Assembly (NCBI GenBank): GCA_900549885.1
Contig: URQA01000147.1
Coordinates: 1 to 5,873 of the forward strand
Reading direction: 5' to 3'
Source of the DNA: an uncultured Eubacteriales bacterium
GTDB lineage: Bacteria > Bacillota > Clostridia > Oscillospirales > Oscillospiraceae
Length of the DNA stretch: 5,873 bases
Shown here: piece after piece, positions 4,795 through 5,873 of the stretch
Position numbering within the stretch: the first letter of the stretch is position 1
How the letters are laid out: the number at the start of each line of letters is the position of its first letter
The notes under the pieces: model-generated
The model's database searches: none
The model's input: only the letters and a program-made list of their open reading frames with translations
What the model was told of the DNA's origin: nothing
Program-made: the position numbers and the translations under genes

Positions 4795-5873
4795 ATGGTT
4801 TTAGAAATGATGGACTTTTTGAGTGGGCAGGATCCGGAACTGGGTGCGGCGGTCCAGGCGGAGTTCCAGCGCCAGCGGGACAACATCGAACTCATTGCCT
4901 CGGAGAACATTGTGTCTGAGGCGGTGCTGGCCGCGGCGGGCAGCGTGCTCACCAATAAATACGCGGAAGGCTATCCTGGCAAGCGGTACTATGGCGGCTG
5001 CCAGTGTGTGGATGTAGCGGAGAACCTGGCCATTGACCGGGCCTGCCGGCTGTTCGGGGCCAAGTTTGCCAACGTACAGCCCCACTCCGGCGCCCAGGCC
5101 AACTATGCCGTCTATATGGCCCTATGTCAACCTGGGGACACGGTGCTGGGCATGAATTTGGACCACGGCGGCCATCTGACCCACGGAAGCCCGGTGAACT
5201 TCTCCGGCAAATATTTTAAGATGGTATCCTATGGCGTAGACGAGGCCACCGGACGCATCGACTACGACGCGCTGGAACGGGTGGCCAAGGAGTGCCGGCC
5301 CCGCATGATTATCGCCGGGGCCTCCGCCTATCCACGGGTCATTGACTTCCAGCGGTTCCGGGCCATCGCGGACGAGGTGGGGGCCTACCTGTGGGTGGAT
5401 ATGGCCCATATCGCGGGGCTGGTGGCCGCCGGGCTGCACCCCTCTCCCGTGCCCTACGCCCATGTGGTGTCCACCACTACCCATAAGACCCTCCGGGGGC
5501 CCCGGGGCGGCATGCTGCTGACCAACGACGAAGACCTTGCCAAGAAGCTCAACTCCGCCATTTTCCCCGGCTCCCAGGGCGGCCCGCTGATGCATGTCAT
5601 CGCCGCCAAGGCGGTGGCCTTGGGGGAGGCGCTCAAGCCTGAGTTCAAGACCTACCAGCAGCAGGTGGTGAAAAATGCCGCCGCCCTGGCGGACGGCCTT
5701 GTGAAGCGGGGAATGAAGCTGGTGTCCGGCGGCACCGACAACCACCTGGCCCTGGTGGATCTGCGGGAGATGGGCGACCTCACCGGCAAGGAACTGGAGC
5801 GCCGGTTGGACGAAGTGCGCATCACCGTGAACAAGAACACCGTGCCTTTCGAGACCCGTTCCCCGTTCGTGAC
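4795..5873 (+). CDS. glyA: serine hydroxymethyltransferase (partial, runs off right edge)
   Basis: GlyA is the cytosolic PLP enzyme that interconverts serine plus THF with glycine plus 5,10-methylene-THF, the main entry of one-carbon units. 359 complete codons are open to the window edge with no stop; the family length is about 410-420, so some 55 residues are missing. Signatures: LIASENIVS (33-41); YAEGYPGKRYYGG (56-68) with E58 and Y66; QPHSGAQAN (95-103); DHGGHLTHGS (123-132) with H127, which stacks on PLP; VDMAHIAG (201-208) with D202 and H205; and STTTHKTLRGPRGG (226-239), where K231 is the PLP Schiff-base lysine. All visible active-site residues are intact. It is transcribed divergently from nth from its own promoter. 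FolD, encoded in the upstream block, uses its product, but the two genes are in separate units with nth between them. Confidence 0.97.
   Translation, partial: MVLEMMDFLSGQDPELGAAVQAEFQRQRDNIELIASENIVSEAVLAAAGSVLTNKYAEGYPGKRYYGGCQCVDVAENLAIDRACRLFGAKFANVQPHSGAQANYAVYMALCQPGDTVLGMNLDHGGHLTHGSPVNFSGKYFKMVSYGVDEATGRIDYDALERVAKECRPRMIIAGASAYPRVIDFQRFRAIADEVGAYLWVDMAHIAGLVAAGLHPSPVPYAHVVSTTTHKTLRGPRGGMLLTNDEDLAKKLNSAIFPGSQGGPLMHVIAAKAVALGEALKPEFKTYQQQVVKNAAALADGLVKRGMKLVSGGTDNHLALVDLREMGDLTGKELERRLDEVRITVNKNTVPFETRSPFV

Noticed and set aside
5122..5745. Minus-strand open frame of 207 codons inside glyA
   Set aside because: Plus-strand glyA is unbroken with every active-site motif in place; the antisense frame is a codon-bias shadow.
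1..5873. Mobile element, CRISPR array, tRNA/rRNA, prophage or defence genes
   Set aside because: No terminal repeats, transposase or integrase motifs, spaced direct repeats or tRNA cloverleaf were seen; all genes have uniform codon style and housekeeping roles.

Overview
The window looks like chromosomal DNA from a GC-rich, low-mobility region of a Gram-positive anaerobe. The best guess is Clostridia, in or near the Oscillospiraceae (Flavonifractor/Pseudoflavonifractor-like). The evidence is strong AGGAGG-type ribosome binding sites, tightly packed genes with G/C-ending codons, the Firmicutes-type YfmF/YfmH peptidase pair, and the style of the Lgt, FolD and GlyA proteins. The taxonomic guess is inference; no rRNA or other marker is present.

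Layout. Bases 1-3930 read as one rightward block: the last codons of a YfmF-like M16 family protein, then yfmH (zinc M16 peptidase homologue), lgt (prolipoprotein diacylglyceryl transferase), folD (methylene-THF dehydrogenase/cyclohydrolase) and a small cysteine-motif flavoprotein. Spacing is very tight: yfmH/lgt overlap by 8 bp and lgt/folD by 26 bp, with 31 bp between folD and the flavoprotein gene. Co-transcription and translational coupling are therefore likely. A strong 14-bp-stem hairpin in the 63-bp convergent gap ends the leftward gene and may also stop the rightward block. Leftward nth (endonuclease III) follows at 3994-4656. A 138-bp divergent gap carries a sigma-A-type promoter for rightward glyA (serine hydroxymethyltransferase), which runs off the right edge with about 359 codons visible.

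How the genes relate. GlyA makes 5,10-methylene-THF from serine, and FolD oxidises it to 10-formyl-THF, so two consecutive steps of one-carbon metabolism lie about 1.5 kb apart in separate transcription units. YfmF/YfmH are linked in Bacillus to maturation of the 5-aminopentanol modification on elongation factor P. Lgt starts lipoprotein maturation at the membrane. Nth is base-excision repair. These are housekeeping functions, and I see no mobile element, CRISPR array, tRNA/rRNA, phage gene or defence system.

Nothing here is convincingly a new system. The points most worth a second look are the 69-residue acidic, disordered-looking tail on Lgt that reaches into the folD start, the Tyr/Ala substitutions in a conserved Lgt motif, the Isf-like cysteine-motif flavoprotein coupled to folD, and an inverted repeat centred on the glyA -10 box.
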